Origin: CAZEAP01 sp964510315
GTDB taxonomy: Bacteria > Planctomycetota > Brocadiia > SM23-32
Reading direction: 5' to 3'
DNA length: 64,000 bases
Assembly (NCBI GenBank): GCA_964510315.1
Contig: CAZEAP010000008.1
Coordinates: forward strand, 52,714-116,713
How positions within the stretch are numbered: the first letter of the stretch is position 1; the number at the start of each line of letters is the position of its first letter. This document shows positions 36,132-44,977 of this stretch, piece after piece. Position numbers and translations under genes: made by a program. The notes under the pieces are model-generated. The model saw nothing but the letters and a program-made list of their open reading frames with translations. It made no database searches and was not told the DNA's origin.

Positions 36132-37083
36132 ATGAGAAAAAGGCGGGGCACGATGATCAGGTTTCTGGTGCTGGCGTTCTCTGGGGCTTGCCTGGCGGTC
36201 TCGGCGGCACTGGCCGGGCCCGCCCCCGTGGTGGACCGGGCGAGGCTCTTCCCCGCACCCGGCCGGGCGGAGGCCATGGCGGGCGGGCGCGTTCTCGGCT
36301 CGAACGGGGGCGAGACGGTCGGCTTCGTCGAGCTTGGCCGGGGCGCCGACCGACTGGCTGTGGAACCATCCCGGGAAGGGGTTCGGCCGGCCCGATTACC
36401 ACAGGGCCTTCCCGGAACTGGCGCCGATCGACATCCTCATCACCCAGCCCTTCCACGGCCACGGTCGTTCAATCGAGAACGAGGCGCGGCATTCCGGCAA
36501 CTTCTACATGCTGGCGCGGGAGTCCAGCCCCCACGTCCAGCTCTATCTCTACCAGCAGTGGCCCGGCAGGGACTTCCAGGACGGGTGGGCGCAGCTCACC
36601 CGCTCCTACATGAAGCCCATGGCCGAGCGGCGCGGCCTCACCCCGGCCGAGACCTGGGAGGAAGGGGTCAAGAACCACCTGGCCTACTTCGAGGCGCTTC
36701 GGGAGAAGATGGACGCCGAATATCCCGGCCCGCCCGTCCTGATCGTCCCCACGGGGCTCGCCCTGGCGAATCTGAAACGCGAGCTGGAGGGCGGACGCAT
36801 TCCCGGCCTGCCGTCCGACAGATTCTTCGAGCTGCACTACGGGTCGAGCGACCGCGGGCCCGGCTGGAACATTCACATGATCCAGAAGGGACGCTACTTC
36901 GTCTCGCTGGTCCTCTATTGCTGCTTCTACGGGGAAGCCCCCGACCGGGTGGACCTGCCGGGGGAAAGGACAACCCTCACGCCCGAGCAGGACGCCGTCT
37001 ACAAGGAGGTCGCCTGGGAGACGGTGCGGAACTACAGGTGGGCCGGCGTCCGCCTCCTGCCGACCGCCGACCGAACCGACTGA
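36132..37083 (+). pseudogene. Frameshifted secreted protein of unknown function
   Basis: Good translation begins at ATG 36132 (GGGGGA upstream) or 36153, with a signal peptide IRFLVLAFSGACLAVSAALAG and then VDRARLFPAPGRAEAMAG up to FVELGRG. Near 36330-36350 the meaningful sequence moves to the other frame: DWLWNHPGKGFGRPDYHRAF, ILITQPFHGHGRSIENEARH and on to 37083. Together this makes about 315 residues. HGHGRS..H, TQPF and a LYLYQQWPGRDFQDGW segment suggest a secreted hydrolase, but I do not recognise the family. Either a true frameshift or an assembly error is possible. Confidence -1.
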
Positions 37084-37153
37084 ATCCCGACACCCCGCTC
37101 CAACACGGAAGGCTTTCCGGCTGGCGCCGCTGAAGAGCACGCGAGGACTTCCC

Positions 37154-38806
37154 ATGGGTCGCAAGAAGGTTCTGGTGATCGGCTTCGACTCCGGCACGCC
37201 TGAACTGGTGCGCAGGTGGGCCGCAGAAGGCAGGCTGCCGACCCTGAAGGCGTTTATCGAGGAGGGCGCGTCCGGACCGCTGGCCTCCACGCTGCCTCCC
37301 CAGTCGCCCGCCGCCTGGAGCACGTTCGCAACCGGATGGAACCCGGGCAGGCACGGAATCCTGAATTTCGTCCAGTTGTCGGCCGACAGCTACGACCCCG
37401 TGTTTGTGAACGCTACCCACCGCCGGGGGACCCCTTTCTGGGCCAGGGCCGGGCGGCACGGGATTCGAGGCGGCGTGCTGAACGTGCCCTTGACGTATCC
37501 CCCGAGCCCCTACAACGGATTCGTGGTGGGAGGGATGCTTTCACCGAGCGTTGGCCCCGCGATGTGCTGCCCCTCGGAGGTTTACGAGGACCTCGCCGAT
37601 GCCGCTCCGGATTACCCGGTGGACGTTGAGATACCGGGGCGGGAGAAGACGGGGGCCGCGAAGCTTTTCCTCCAGCGGGCGCACGAGGCGGTGGAAGCCC
37701 GGACCCGGGCCGCCCTGGCCCTCTACCGCAAACACGACCCCGACCTCTTCTGCGTGGTCTTTACCGCGCCCGACCGGGTCAGCCACTACTTCTGGCCCTG
37801 GGGCCCCGATGGAACGGAGGCAAGCGGGGCCGCTCCACCGCCCGAGGGAGCGGCGAACGCCGTCCGGGACATTTACGCGCACGTCGACCAGGCGATAGGG
37901 CGGGTGCTTGAGGAAGTGGGGGCGGCGGACGTCATCGTGCTCTCCGATCACGGGGCCACCGGGCTGAGGCGAATGTTCAATCTGCGGCGTCTGCTGCTTC
38001 GCGAGGACCTGCTGGTCCGGAAGAGGCGGGGCGCCTTCCGGAGCGCCTTCCACCGGCTGCTCTTCGGTCTGAACGACGCGCTGCCCAATTGGCTGAAAGC
38101 GCGCGTAAAGGCTCGACTACCCGGCCTGTCCTCGCAGGTGGCCGGTGAAGTGGCGCTGGAGGGGACGGACTTCGCCGCGAGCCGCGCCTACCCGGCGCTC
38201 GCCGTGCCCGGCGCCTACGTGAACCTGCGAGGCCGACAGCCCTGCGGCATCGTCGAGCCCGGCTCCGAATACGAATCCGTCCGGGACGAGTTGATACGCA
38301 TCTTCCAGGAAGTCAGAGACCCGGAGAGCGGCCGGCCCGTCTTCGCCCGCGCCTATCGGCGGGAGGAACTCTGGGATGGTCCTCGGCTGCCCCGGCTGCC
38401 CGACGTGGTACTGGAGCAAAGGGACTGGTCCTACGATACCCGTCTGAAGACCGCCGGCCGGTCCGGGCGGCTCTTCGCACCGCTTCTGAGTTCGCGGAGA
38501 GATGGCCTCTACTACCGGGCCCATCATAGCCGTCGGGGGCTGTTGCTGGCCGCGGGCTCCCGGGTCCGCAACGTTCGGCTTCAGAGTGCCCAGATCGCCG
38601 ACGTGCCCGCAACGATTCTCGCCCTGCTCGGCTGCCCGGTGCCCGATCATTTTGACGGTCGCGTATTGACCGAGATGCTCGCCGACGGGGTGACGGTCGA
38701 GGGCGGTGGGTCCGAGGAGGACACCCCGGACGGGGAGGCCGAGGAATTCAGTGCCGAAGAGCGGGAAGCCGTGCAGAAGAGGCTGAAGGACCTGGGTTAC
38801 CTCTGA
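37154..38806 (+). CDS. Type I phosphodiesterase/nucleotide pyrophosphatase-family protein
   Basis: 550 residues of the alkaline phosphatase superfamily. VLVIGFDSGTPELVRRW gives the first metal Asp. LPPQSPAAWSTFATGWNPGRHGILNF is the nucleophile region, with Ser in place of the more usual Thr. PDRVSHYFWP and VIVLSDHGATGLRRMFNL supply the remaining metal ligands. The C-terminus (EEDTPDGEAEEFSAEER) is acidic and ends in KRLKDLGYL, as in many bacterial members of this family. No signal peptide. It ends tail-to-tail with the glycosyltransferase gene, overlapping by 10 bases. Its place at the edge of a glycan cluster suggests a role with lipid- or nucleotide-linked sugar phosphates. Confidence -1.
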   Translation: MGRKKVLVIGFDSGTPELVRRWAAEGRLPTLKAFIEEGASGPLASTLPPQSPAAWSTFATGWNPGRHGILNFVQLSADSYDPVFVNATHRRGTPFWARAGRHGIRGGVLNVPLTYPPSPYNGFVVGGMLSPSVGPAMCCPSEVYEDLADAAPDYPVDVEIPGREKTGAAKLFLQRAHEAVEARTRAALALYRKHDPDLFCVVFTAPDRVSHYFWPWGPDGTEASGAAPPPEGAANAVRDIYAHVDQAIGRVLEEVGAADVIVLSDHGATGLRRMFNLRRLLLREDLLVRKRRGAFRSAFHRLLFGLNDALPNWLKARVKARLPGLSSQVAGEVALEGTDFAASRAYPALAVPGAYVNLRGRQPCGIVEPGSEYESVRDELIRIFQEVRDPESGRPVFARAYRREELWDGPRLPRLPDVVLEQRDWSYDTRLKTAGRSGRLFAPLLSSRRDGLYYRAHHSRRGLLLAAGSRVRNVRLQSAQIADVPATILALLGCPVPDHFDGRVLTEMLADGVTVEGGGSEEDTPDGEAEEFSAEEREAVQKRLKDLGYL

Positions 38807-39936
38807 GTGCGCCTCCCGGAACGGGCGCAGTCCCCCGCGCCGGAAAGGACATCTTCGCAGAAACTCTCGTATGCGCGGGCCGCCCTCTCCCAGGTGAACC
38901 GGCGGGCCTTCCGCCTGGCGGCCGTCCCCAGCCGTTGCCGCAGGACGTCGTCCTCGATCAGGCGCTTCAGGACGCGGGCGTAGCATTCCGGGGTTTGTTC
39001 CGGCGCCAGCAGGCCCGTGCGTTCCCCCTCCACGGCGTCGGAGACGCCGGGCACGTCGAAGCCGACGACCGGTTTGGCGCAGGCGGCCGCCTCCAGAGCA
39101 ACCTGCGGCCACCCCTCGCGGCGGGACGGCATGCACACCAGGAGCGCCTTCCGGAGGACCTCCACCTTCTCTCGGCCTTCCACCCAACCCGCCCATCTGA
39201 CCTCGTCGCTCAGGCCCCGTTCCCTCACCATCCGCCGGAGGCGCTCTTCATCGGGCCCCCCGCCGGCGACAACCAACCGCAGGGCCGGATGATCGCCGCA
39301 CAGGATTTGATAGCTGTCCAGAAGGCGGTCCAGACCCTTGTGTTCGATGTCGATCCGGCCGAGGTACAGAAGGTAGGGGTCCTCCTCCGGCGCGGCCTCG
39401 AGGTAAGCGCTGCGGATGCCGGGGGGTATGCAGCGAACCCGGGCGGACGGCCCGACTTCGCTTCGGATGAACCGCGCGAGGCCGGGCGAGACGGCCACGA
39501 AGTTGCGGTAGTTCCGCAGGTTCGCCTTCAGGCAGCCGGCCGCCAGGGGGCGGATCATCGGATACTTCCCGGCGGCCTCGAGCGGCTGAAGGCGCAGGTC
39601 CGCTATCCTCGGCTTCCGGCTGAGCAGGCCCGCAAACGTGGGGCTGAATGCGCTGATACCCTCGATGAGAAGGTCGCAGCGCGCTCCGGCGGCGGCGAAG
39701 GCCGCCTTCGCGCAGTAGGTCAGCCGGCTGAGCGCCCGCCCGGGAGCGGGCCGCGCGTGCACGTAGCGAACGCCGTCGGTCCACTGCTGCCGCGGCGCGC
39801 CCGGCCAGGCGCCCGTGAAGACCGTCACCGTGTGCCGGCGGGCGAGCTGCCGGCAGACGGCGTGGATCTGCCGCGCTCCCCCGCCCCCCAGCCAGGGGTT
39901 CCGGGGGTGATCGTAATGGAGGAAAAGGAGTCTCAT
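38797..39936 (-). CDS. Glycosyltransferase family 4
   Basis: 379 residues with the GT-B fold: N-terminal HYDHPRNPWLGGGGARQIHAVCRQL and C-terminal LLYLGRIDIEHKGLDRLLDSY, VVAGGGPDEERLRRM and CMPSRREGWPQVALEAAACAKPVVGFDVPG. The last contains the E-x7-E nucleotide-sugar motif. It transfers a sugar from a nucleotide donor to a glycan acceptor at the cytoplasmic face. It overlaps the methyltransferase gene upstream by four bases, so they are coupled. The specific sugar is unknown. Confidence -1.
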   Translation of the reverse strand: MRLLFLHYDHPRNPWLGGGGARQIHAVCRQLARRHTVTVFTGAWPGAPRQQWTDGVRYVHARPAPGRALSRLTYCAKAAFAAAGARCDLLIEGISAFSPTFAGLLSRKPRIADLRLQPLEAAGKYPMIRPLAAGCLKANLRNYRNFVAVSPGLARFIRSEVGPSARVRCIPPGIRSAYLEAAPEEDPYLLYLGRIDIEHKGLDRLLDSYQILCGDHPALRLVVAGGGPDEERLRRMVRERGLSDEVRWAGWVEGREKVEVLRKALLVCMPSRREGWPQVALEAAACAKPVVGFDVPGVSDAVEGERTGLLAPEQTPECYARVLKRLIEDDVLRQRLGTAARRKARRFTWERAARAYESFCEDVLSGAGDCARSGRRTQR

Positions 39937-40625
39937 AGTCGGCCGCCGCCCGTCGGTCCGCGGGCCATTGCGTAGAAACAGTGCGAGAAGTGCACCGGGT
40001 CCAGGAAGGCGTTGAGGCGCTGCAGCCAGCGGGTCGACCGGACCAGGCCCATCCAGGGCAGAGAGCCGTGGTAGGAGATCGAGCGGAAATGCAGCCCCAG
40101 GAACTCCCGGAGTTCAGAGAAGGTGAATTCCCTGGTGTGCGTGGGGTCCGGGGGATCTCCGCAGAGCCGGCATTTGAGCCGATAGATGGGACGGTTCGGG
40201 GTCGATAGCGCCAGGAGGCCGTCCTTTTTCAGGCGAGATTTCAGCCTGTCCATCGTCCCCTCCCGTGCCCGCGGCGGCACGTGCTCTATCACCTCAAACA
40301 GCAGTATCACGTCGAAGCGTTCCTCTGAGTCCCAGTCCTCCAGGGAGGTATGCAGCACTTCGGCCTGCGGATAGTCCTTCAGCTTGCGCTCCGCCCGGCG
40401 GTAAAGCGGGGACGGCTCCAGGGCCACGGCCTTTGTCACGCGACCGCCCGCGCGGTCCAGCATCCCCCGGAGCTTATGGGCGTCGCCGCAGCCGACGTCC
40501 AGCACCGATCCCCGGAGGTCCCTCAGCAGGGCATCCACCACGTGGGGCGGGATGGGCATCTCCGAGCCCGCCTCACGGAACACCCGGTGATAGTCCGCGA
40601 ACCGGCCGGCGGTGTTCTCTCTCAC
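39933..40625 (-). CDS. SAM-dependent methyltransferase (class I)
   Basis: 230 residues from GTG 40625 (AAGGA just upstream). SAM motifs: SVLDVGCGDAHKLRGML (motif I), AVALEPSP (post I), FDVILLFEVIEHVPP (motif II-like) and LLALSTPNRP. CRLCGDPPDPTHTREFTFSELREFL is a typical linker. It probably methylates a glycan or lipid-linked intermediate, given coupling to the GT4 gene. A two-Cys C-R-L-C motif is present but its role is not clear. Confidence -1.
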   Translation of the reverse strand: MRENTAGRFADYHRVFREAGSEMPIPPHVVDALLRDLRGSVLDVGCGDAHKLRGMLDRAGGRVTKAVALEPSPLYRRAERKLKDYPQAEVLHTSLEDWDSEERFDVILLFEVIEHVPPRAREGTMDRLKSRLKKDGLLALSTPNRPIYRLKCRLCGDPPDPTHTREFTFSELREFLGLHFRSISYHGSLPWMGLVRSTRWLQRLNAFLDPVHFSHCFYAMARGPTGGGRL

Positions 40626-40665
40626 GTTTCCTTCGCTTCCCTGATGGAGATTGGAGCGGGGGGCA

Positions 40666-42489
40666 TCAGGGCCATTCGATCTTCACCGGTTCCCGCTCGG
40701 TGGGGGGCACCTCCAGTCTGCGCAGCCTGCCCTCAACCATCCCGTAAAGACGCCAGAACCGGTGCGGATCGATCAGTTTTCCGTCGCTTCCTATGCCGGG
40801 CAGACGGGAAGCGTTGAAGTGCCAGATGCGCCGGGGGGCGGAGTGGGAACGCACTACCAGGTACGTCACTCCGTTCTCCCGGGCCCACTTCTCGAACGCG
40901 GCCGTGGCCCCGGTGCCCGTCGCACGAAGAGGCAGGTTCTCCACCTGCCCGCCGTAGAACGCGTTCACGAACGTAGTCGGGCCGGCGGACTTTCTGCCCC
41001 TGAGGACGCTGGAGGAGGTCTCCACCGCCACCGGGGGTTCGGCTTCGGCGTGTTCGTCAAGGTAGCGCACGATATCCCAGAGGGCCCTGTACTCCCCCGC
41101 CTGATAGGTGCGATAGACCTCCCCGGAGCGCTGCACCCCGACGCACACCCCGTAAAGGACGGCGTTGGAAGCCATGATCGATCCCAGAACCAGGAGAGGG
41201 ATGAAGCCGAGTAGTCGGTTCAGGCCGCCCGCGTCCGGCGTTCTGTCCCGCAGCCAATCGGCGGCGGCGCGCGTCCCCTGCCAGACGGCCAAAACCAGGA
41301 AGGGCGCAAACGGCACCAGGTAGCGGCCGACCGGATGGGGCCACCTCAGCACTATCACCCCCGCATAGGCGAGAACCCCGAGCCAGACCCATCGCCGCTT
41401 GAGCGTCTCGCCGGCGGCAAAGACCACTACCGGAATCCATAGAATCCATCCCACCCCATTTGCCACGTGGAAAAGCGCGCCCCGGTGGGCCAGCTTCGCC
41501 GGGGGAAAGAGCAGCTCGGTCAGGAACACCCCCGCCTGGGAGGCATGTATCAGGCCCCCCCTGAACGAGGGCAGCAGCGAAACAACATAGGACGCGTCCG
41601 CGGTGTGCTGAGAGACTTTCTCAACACTCTCCGCGCTTTTCTTCTCCTCCTTTTCCTTCTTCTCTTTCTTATCCGGCGCAGCCCGCGATGGGGCCTCCTG
41701 AGCCGGTTTTGGGCGGACGCGTTCCTTCGGCTTCGCCATCCGCGCCATGCGCCGGTGCCGTCGGCCGAGCGTGCGATGGTGGTGGTAGAGGTAGCCGAAG
41801 GCCAGCAGGCCGCAGGCAACAACGGCGACCGACCCGATCCACGGCCGAAGGCGGAGCGGCTTCAGCGTCCGGGGCAGCAGCACAGCGGCCAGCGGCGCCG
41901 CGGCCACTACGCCGGGCCACCGGATGAATGCCAGGGCGCCCGCCAGGGCGGCGACCGACAGGCAGGCCCACCACGCGTAATGCCGCTTACTTGCGGTCCG
42001 CCCCATGACCAGTGCACCGGCCAGAAGCACGATGAACAGGCTCTCGCTCAGCAGGTGATATCCCAGCCGGAACCAATGCCACAGGCAACCCGCAGCCAGC
42101 ACCGCGACGAAGACCCGCTTCGGCGGGTAGATGGAGGAGAGGTATGTGTAGTAGAGCACCCCCCCGCCTACCAGGAGCGCCTTGGCCAGGATATTGAGGA
42201 ACCAGAAGTGATGGTTCAGCCGAAGTGCGCCGGCCACGAAGAAACTCCAGGCCGGGGGCCATTTCGTGGCCGGTGCGCCGCTGTAGACATAACCCTTGCC
42301 CGTCAGCAGGTTGACCGCGGTCCGCAGATACGTGTTGGACATGGCCACGGGGACCCAGGTGCCGTTCTGGAGCAGGGCATAGAGAACCGTCAGGGCGGCC
42401 GCCAGCAGCAGCCCCCAGTAAAGCCGCGGTCGCCGCCTGAACCGCTCCCCGACCGTCCCGATTCCCCCTTGCCCGATGTCCTCCGGCAT
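40666..42489 (-). CDS. ArnT/GT39-like membrane glycosyltransferase with charged insert
   Basis: 607 residues from ATG 42489, whose SD (GGAGG) overlaps the end of the upstream GT9 gene; the longer open frame is noise. About 10 or more TM segments are visible. The N-terminal loop NGTWVPVAMSNTYLRTAVNLLTGKGYVYSGAPATKWPPAW resembles the acceptor-site region of polyprenyl-phosphate sugar transferases. Residues about 240-297 form a strongly basic then Lys/Glu-rich insert (HHHRTLGRRHRRM, KKEKKEKEEKK). This is unusual inside such a protein and predicted cytoplasmic. It likely adds a sugar from an undecaprenyl-phosphate donor on the outer face. Confidence -1.
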   Translation of the reverse strand: MPEDIGQGGIGTVGERFRRRPRLYWGLLLAAALTVLYALLQNGTWVPVAMSNTYLRTAVNLLTGKGYVYSGAPATKWPPAWSFFVAGALRLNHHFWFLNILAKALLVGGGVLYYTYLSSIYPPKRVFVAVLAAGCLWHWFRLGYHLLSESLFIVLLAGALVMGRTASKRHYAWWACLSVAALAGALAFIRWPGVVAAAPLAAVLLPRTLKPLRLRPWIGSVAVVACGLLAFGYLYHHHRTLGRRHRRMARMAKPKERVRPKPAQEAPSRAAPDKKEKKEKEEKKSAESVEKVSQHTADASYVVSLLPSFRGGLIHASQAGVFLTELLFPPAKLAHRGALFHVANGVGWILWIPVVVFAAGETLKRRWVWLGVLAYAGVIVLRWPHPVGRYLVPFAPFLVLAVWQGTRAAADWLRDRTPDAGGLNRLLGFIPLLVLGSIMASNAVLYGVCVGVQRSGEVYRTYQAGEYRALWDIVRYLDEHAEAEPPVAVETSSSVLRGRKSAGPTTFVNAFYGGQVENLPLRATGTGATAAFEKWARENGVTYLVVRSHSAPRRIWHFNASRLPGIGSDGKLIDPHRFWRLYGMVEGRLRRLEVPPTEREPVKIEWP

Positions 42490-42493
42490 CCGA

Positions 42494-43588
42494 CTACGCC
42501 TCCGACAGAATCGCAGCCAGCTCCTCCAGGACGCGCCGGGGCGGCAGGTCGTCCCAGTAGCTCTCCGGCACCGGCTCCAGGCGCGAGCAGCAAGTTGCGA
42601 AGGGATACCCGAAGCTGTCGCCGGACGCAACCTCAAGCACGCGGCAGTCCGCCCACGGCGGGGCGGTGCGCGTGCAGTCCGTCGGTCCGAACAGCGCCAC
42701 CACCGGCGTGCCGACCGCCGTCGCAACGTGCATCAATCCGGAGTCATTGGTCACCATTGCGTCACACCGCTCAATCATGGCCGCCACCGACCGGATGGGT
42801 CCTTCGGGAAAGAAGACGCCGTCCCGTGATTGCAGCCGAAGGTCCTCCTGCAATTCTCGGCGCAACGGCCGCTCCTTCGGCCCGCAGAAGACCAGCACAT
42901 GCCCCGAGAGTTCGTCTACTACGCGCCGAATCAGCTCCGCGAAGTTACCCACCGGCCAGCGTTTGGCGGCCTGGGCGCGGCCGGCCCCCCTGCCCCCGCC
43001 CGGGTGGATGCCTACCACCGGCCGGCCGAGCGTGCGGCGGGACCACCACCGGTCGCAGAAGGCCCTGTCCTCGGCGCCAAGGTGCAGAATGGGACGCGGC
43101 AGCGGGCCGTCTTCTTCGGCGCGGTCTCCGCCCGCGAGTGCTTCTACCAGGCGCAGGTTCTGACCGATGTCGTGAAGCCCACTGACGGCCCGGACCTGGA
43201 CGGTGTGAATCCGTCCGAGGTTCGGCTCCGGGCATTGCGGATAGCAGTGGGCTGCCCGCTGGTGAGCGCCGATGGCTCCGGCCAGGAGGCCGAACCTCAG
43301 CTTGTTGGAGGGGAATGCCGTGATGCTCAGGCCGTAGCGCCGCCGCCGGAGCCCCAGAGCCTTCAGCAGCGCGCCGAACCTCGATCGGCCGTAGCCGAGT
43401 TCATCTATCCCGCTTACATCGGGGTTGGTCTCCAGGACCTGCCGGGAGGCGACGCCTTCGAGCAGCGCATCCACCCGGGCGGACGGGAAAAGGCCGCGAA
43501 GCCGACGCAATGCCGGCGTGAACATCAGCGTGTTGCCCAACCCCGAGATGGAAACGACCAGAATCCTGCGGGGTGAACTCTGCAGCAT
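42494..43588 (-). CDS. Glycosyltransferase family 9 (heptosyltransferase-like)
   Basis: 364 residues, GT-B fold. ILVVSISGLGNTLMFTPALRRLRGLFP is the family N-terminal motif, and VVGIHPGGGRGAG plus CDAMVTNDSGLMHVATAVGTPVVALFGPTD carries the donor site. Members transfer heptose or related sugars in LPS-core-type assembly. Located directly before the ArnT-like gene with a 4-base gap. Several Cys near the end (FATCCSRL) are unusual. The start ATG has a weak SD. Confidence -1.
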   Translation of the reverse strand: MLQSSPRRILVVSISGLGNTLMFTPALRRLRGLFPSARVDALLEGVASRQVLETNPDVSGIDELGYGRSRFGALLKALGLRRRRYGLSITAFPSNKLRFGLLAGAIGAHQRAAHCYPQCPEPNLGRIHTVQVRAVSGLHDIGQNLRLVEALAGGDRAEEDGPLPRPILHLGAEDRAFCDRWWSRRTLGRPVVGIHPGGGRGAGRAQAAKRWPVGNFAELIRRVVDELSGHVLVFCGPKERPLRRELQEDLRLQSRDGVFFPEGPIRSVAAMIERCDAMVTNDSGLMHVATAVGTPVVALFGPTDCTRTAPPWADCRVLEVASGDSFGYPFATCCSRLEPVPESYWDDLPPRRVLEELAAILSEA

Positions 43589-43790
43589 CGGCTTCAGTCC
43601 GGTCGGATTGAGTTCTCCGGAAGACTGTCCGCAGCGGGGACCGGCGAGGCCGGCTCGCCGGCGAGAACCGCGCCGCCTGCCCTTATCGGGGGCGGAGATG
43701 AATTAAAGTTGGCACGTGAGCACCGCCCGGAAGGCCCCCCACCGCAGCAGCGGACCAGTTGCGCGCGCCCGGTAAGGAGGGGCTCCCGTT

Positions 43791-44795
43791 TCAGGCGGCC
43801 TTCTCGCCTTCCGATGCAATCGAGATGGCTTCCGGTTCTTGCCCCGTCTCTTTCTCCTGTTCAACTTCGAGGCGTCGCAGCCGACAGAGTATCTCCTCCA
43901 GCAACTGACGGTTGGCGGAAATCATGTGGCTCGTCAGGCCGATCAGGCCGACCAGGGACGCCACGATTATCAGCACAGCAGAGAAGATGAGCGACTGCAC
44001 GTGCCCCCCTCCGCTGCCCCTGAAGTAGTAAACCAGGAAGCGGACGAATCCGGCCAGGCCCGGCAGGAAAAACACGAGCGCCGCCAGAAGAAAAACCTTC
44101 ATCGGCTGCACGCTGGCAAAGGCATGCAGTATGTCCACTCCCTGTCGGCAGACGTAATGGAAAATGCTCCGGCGCAGCCGTGATTCACGCAGTTTCTCGT
44201 TCGTGCGGATTGGCACGCTGGTGATGCGGATCCCCTGGTGGGCGGCCCGGATGATGGTCTCCATGCAGTGGCTGTAGGAGGCGTCCAGGTTGAAGGCGAA
44301 GGCGGCCTCCCGGTCGTAAGCCCTGAACCCGCTTGCCGCATCCGGCACATCCACCCCGGCCAGCAGGCTCACCACCCGGGAGCCGAGGCGCTGCAGGCGC
44401 TTTTTCAACCAGGAGAAGTGCGGGATCTGCTCGATGGGCCTTTCGCCGATTACCATGTCGGCCCGCCCCTCCAGGATAGGCCATACCAGCTTCCTGACGT
44501 CTTCTCCCCGGTACTGGTTGTCCGCGTCGGTGTTGACGATGATGTCCGCCCCGGCCTTCAGGGCGTGCTCCATCCCCGCCGCCCAGGCGCTCGCCAGGCC
44601 CCGGTTGTCGTTCAGCTCGACCAGGTGGTCAACGCCGCAGGCCCGCGCCACCCGCACTGTGCCATCTTCGCTTCCATCGTCCACCACCAGTGTCTCTATC
44701 CGATCAACCCCGGGAATGGACCCGGGCAGTTCCGAGAGCGTCACCGGCAGGGTGCGCTCCTCATTGTAACATGGGATCTGGATGATCAGCTTCAC
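43791..44795 (-). CDS. Glycosyltransferase family 2 (DPM1-like) with C-terminal TM domain
   Basis: 334 residues, GTG start. GT-A elements: IIQIPCYNEERTLPVTL, ETLVVDDGSEDGTVRVA, IIVNTDADNQYRGEDV (DxD) and VDVPDAASGFRAYDRE. The C-terminal 90 residues have two TM helices, as in polyisoprenyl-phosphate glycosyltransferases. A coiled-coil segment (RRLEVEQEKETGQE) ends the protein. It likely makes a polyprenyl-phosphate-sugar used by the ArnT-like enzyme. Confidence -1.
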   Translation of the reverse strand: MKLIIQIPCYNEERTLPVTLSELPGSIPGVDRIETLVVDDGSEDGTVRVARACGVDHLVELNDNRGLASAWAAGMEHALKAGADIIVNTDADNQYRGEDVRKLVWPILEGRADMVIGERPIEQIPHFSWLKKRLQRLGSRVVSLLAGVDVPDAASGFRAYDREAAFAFNLDASYSHCMETIIRAAHQGIRITSVPIRTNEKLRESRLRRSIFHYVCRQGVDILHAFASVQPMKVFLLAALVFFLPGLAGFVRFLVYYFRGSGGGHVQSLIFSAVLIIVASLVGLIGLTSHMISANRQLLEEILCRLRRLEVEQEKETGQEPEAISIASEGEKAA

Positions 44796-44977
44796 CGCCT
44801 GTCCCCTTCCTTGCTATATCGATGCGTTTCACGCCGGCGAGCATCCAGAAGCCCAACAGGCCGGCCGTCGCTCCACCCCGCACCGGAGCGACTCCCCCTC
44901 AGAAGTCCTCACGCGGGACAGAAGACCGGTCCCGGGCCGATGCCGCACGGTACTGGCCGGTTCTGCGTTTTTCCTCT

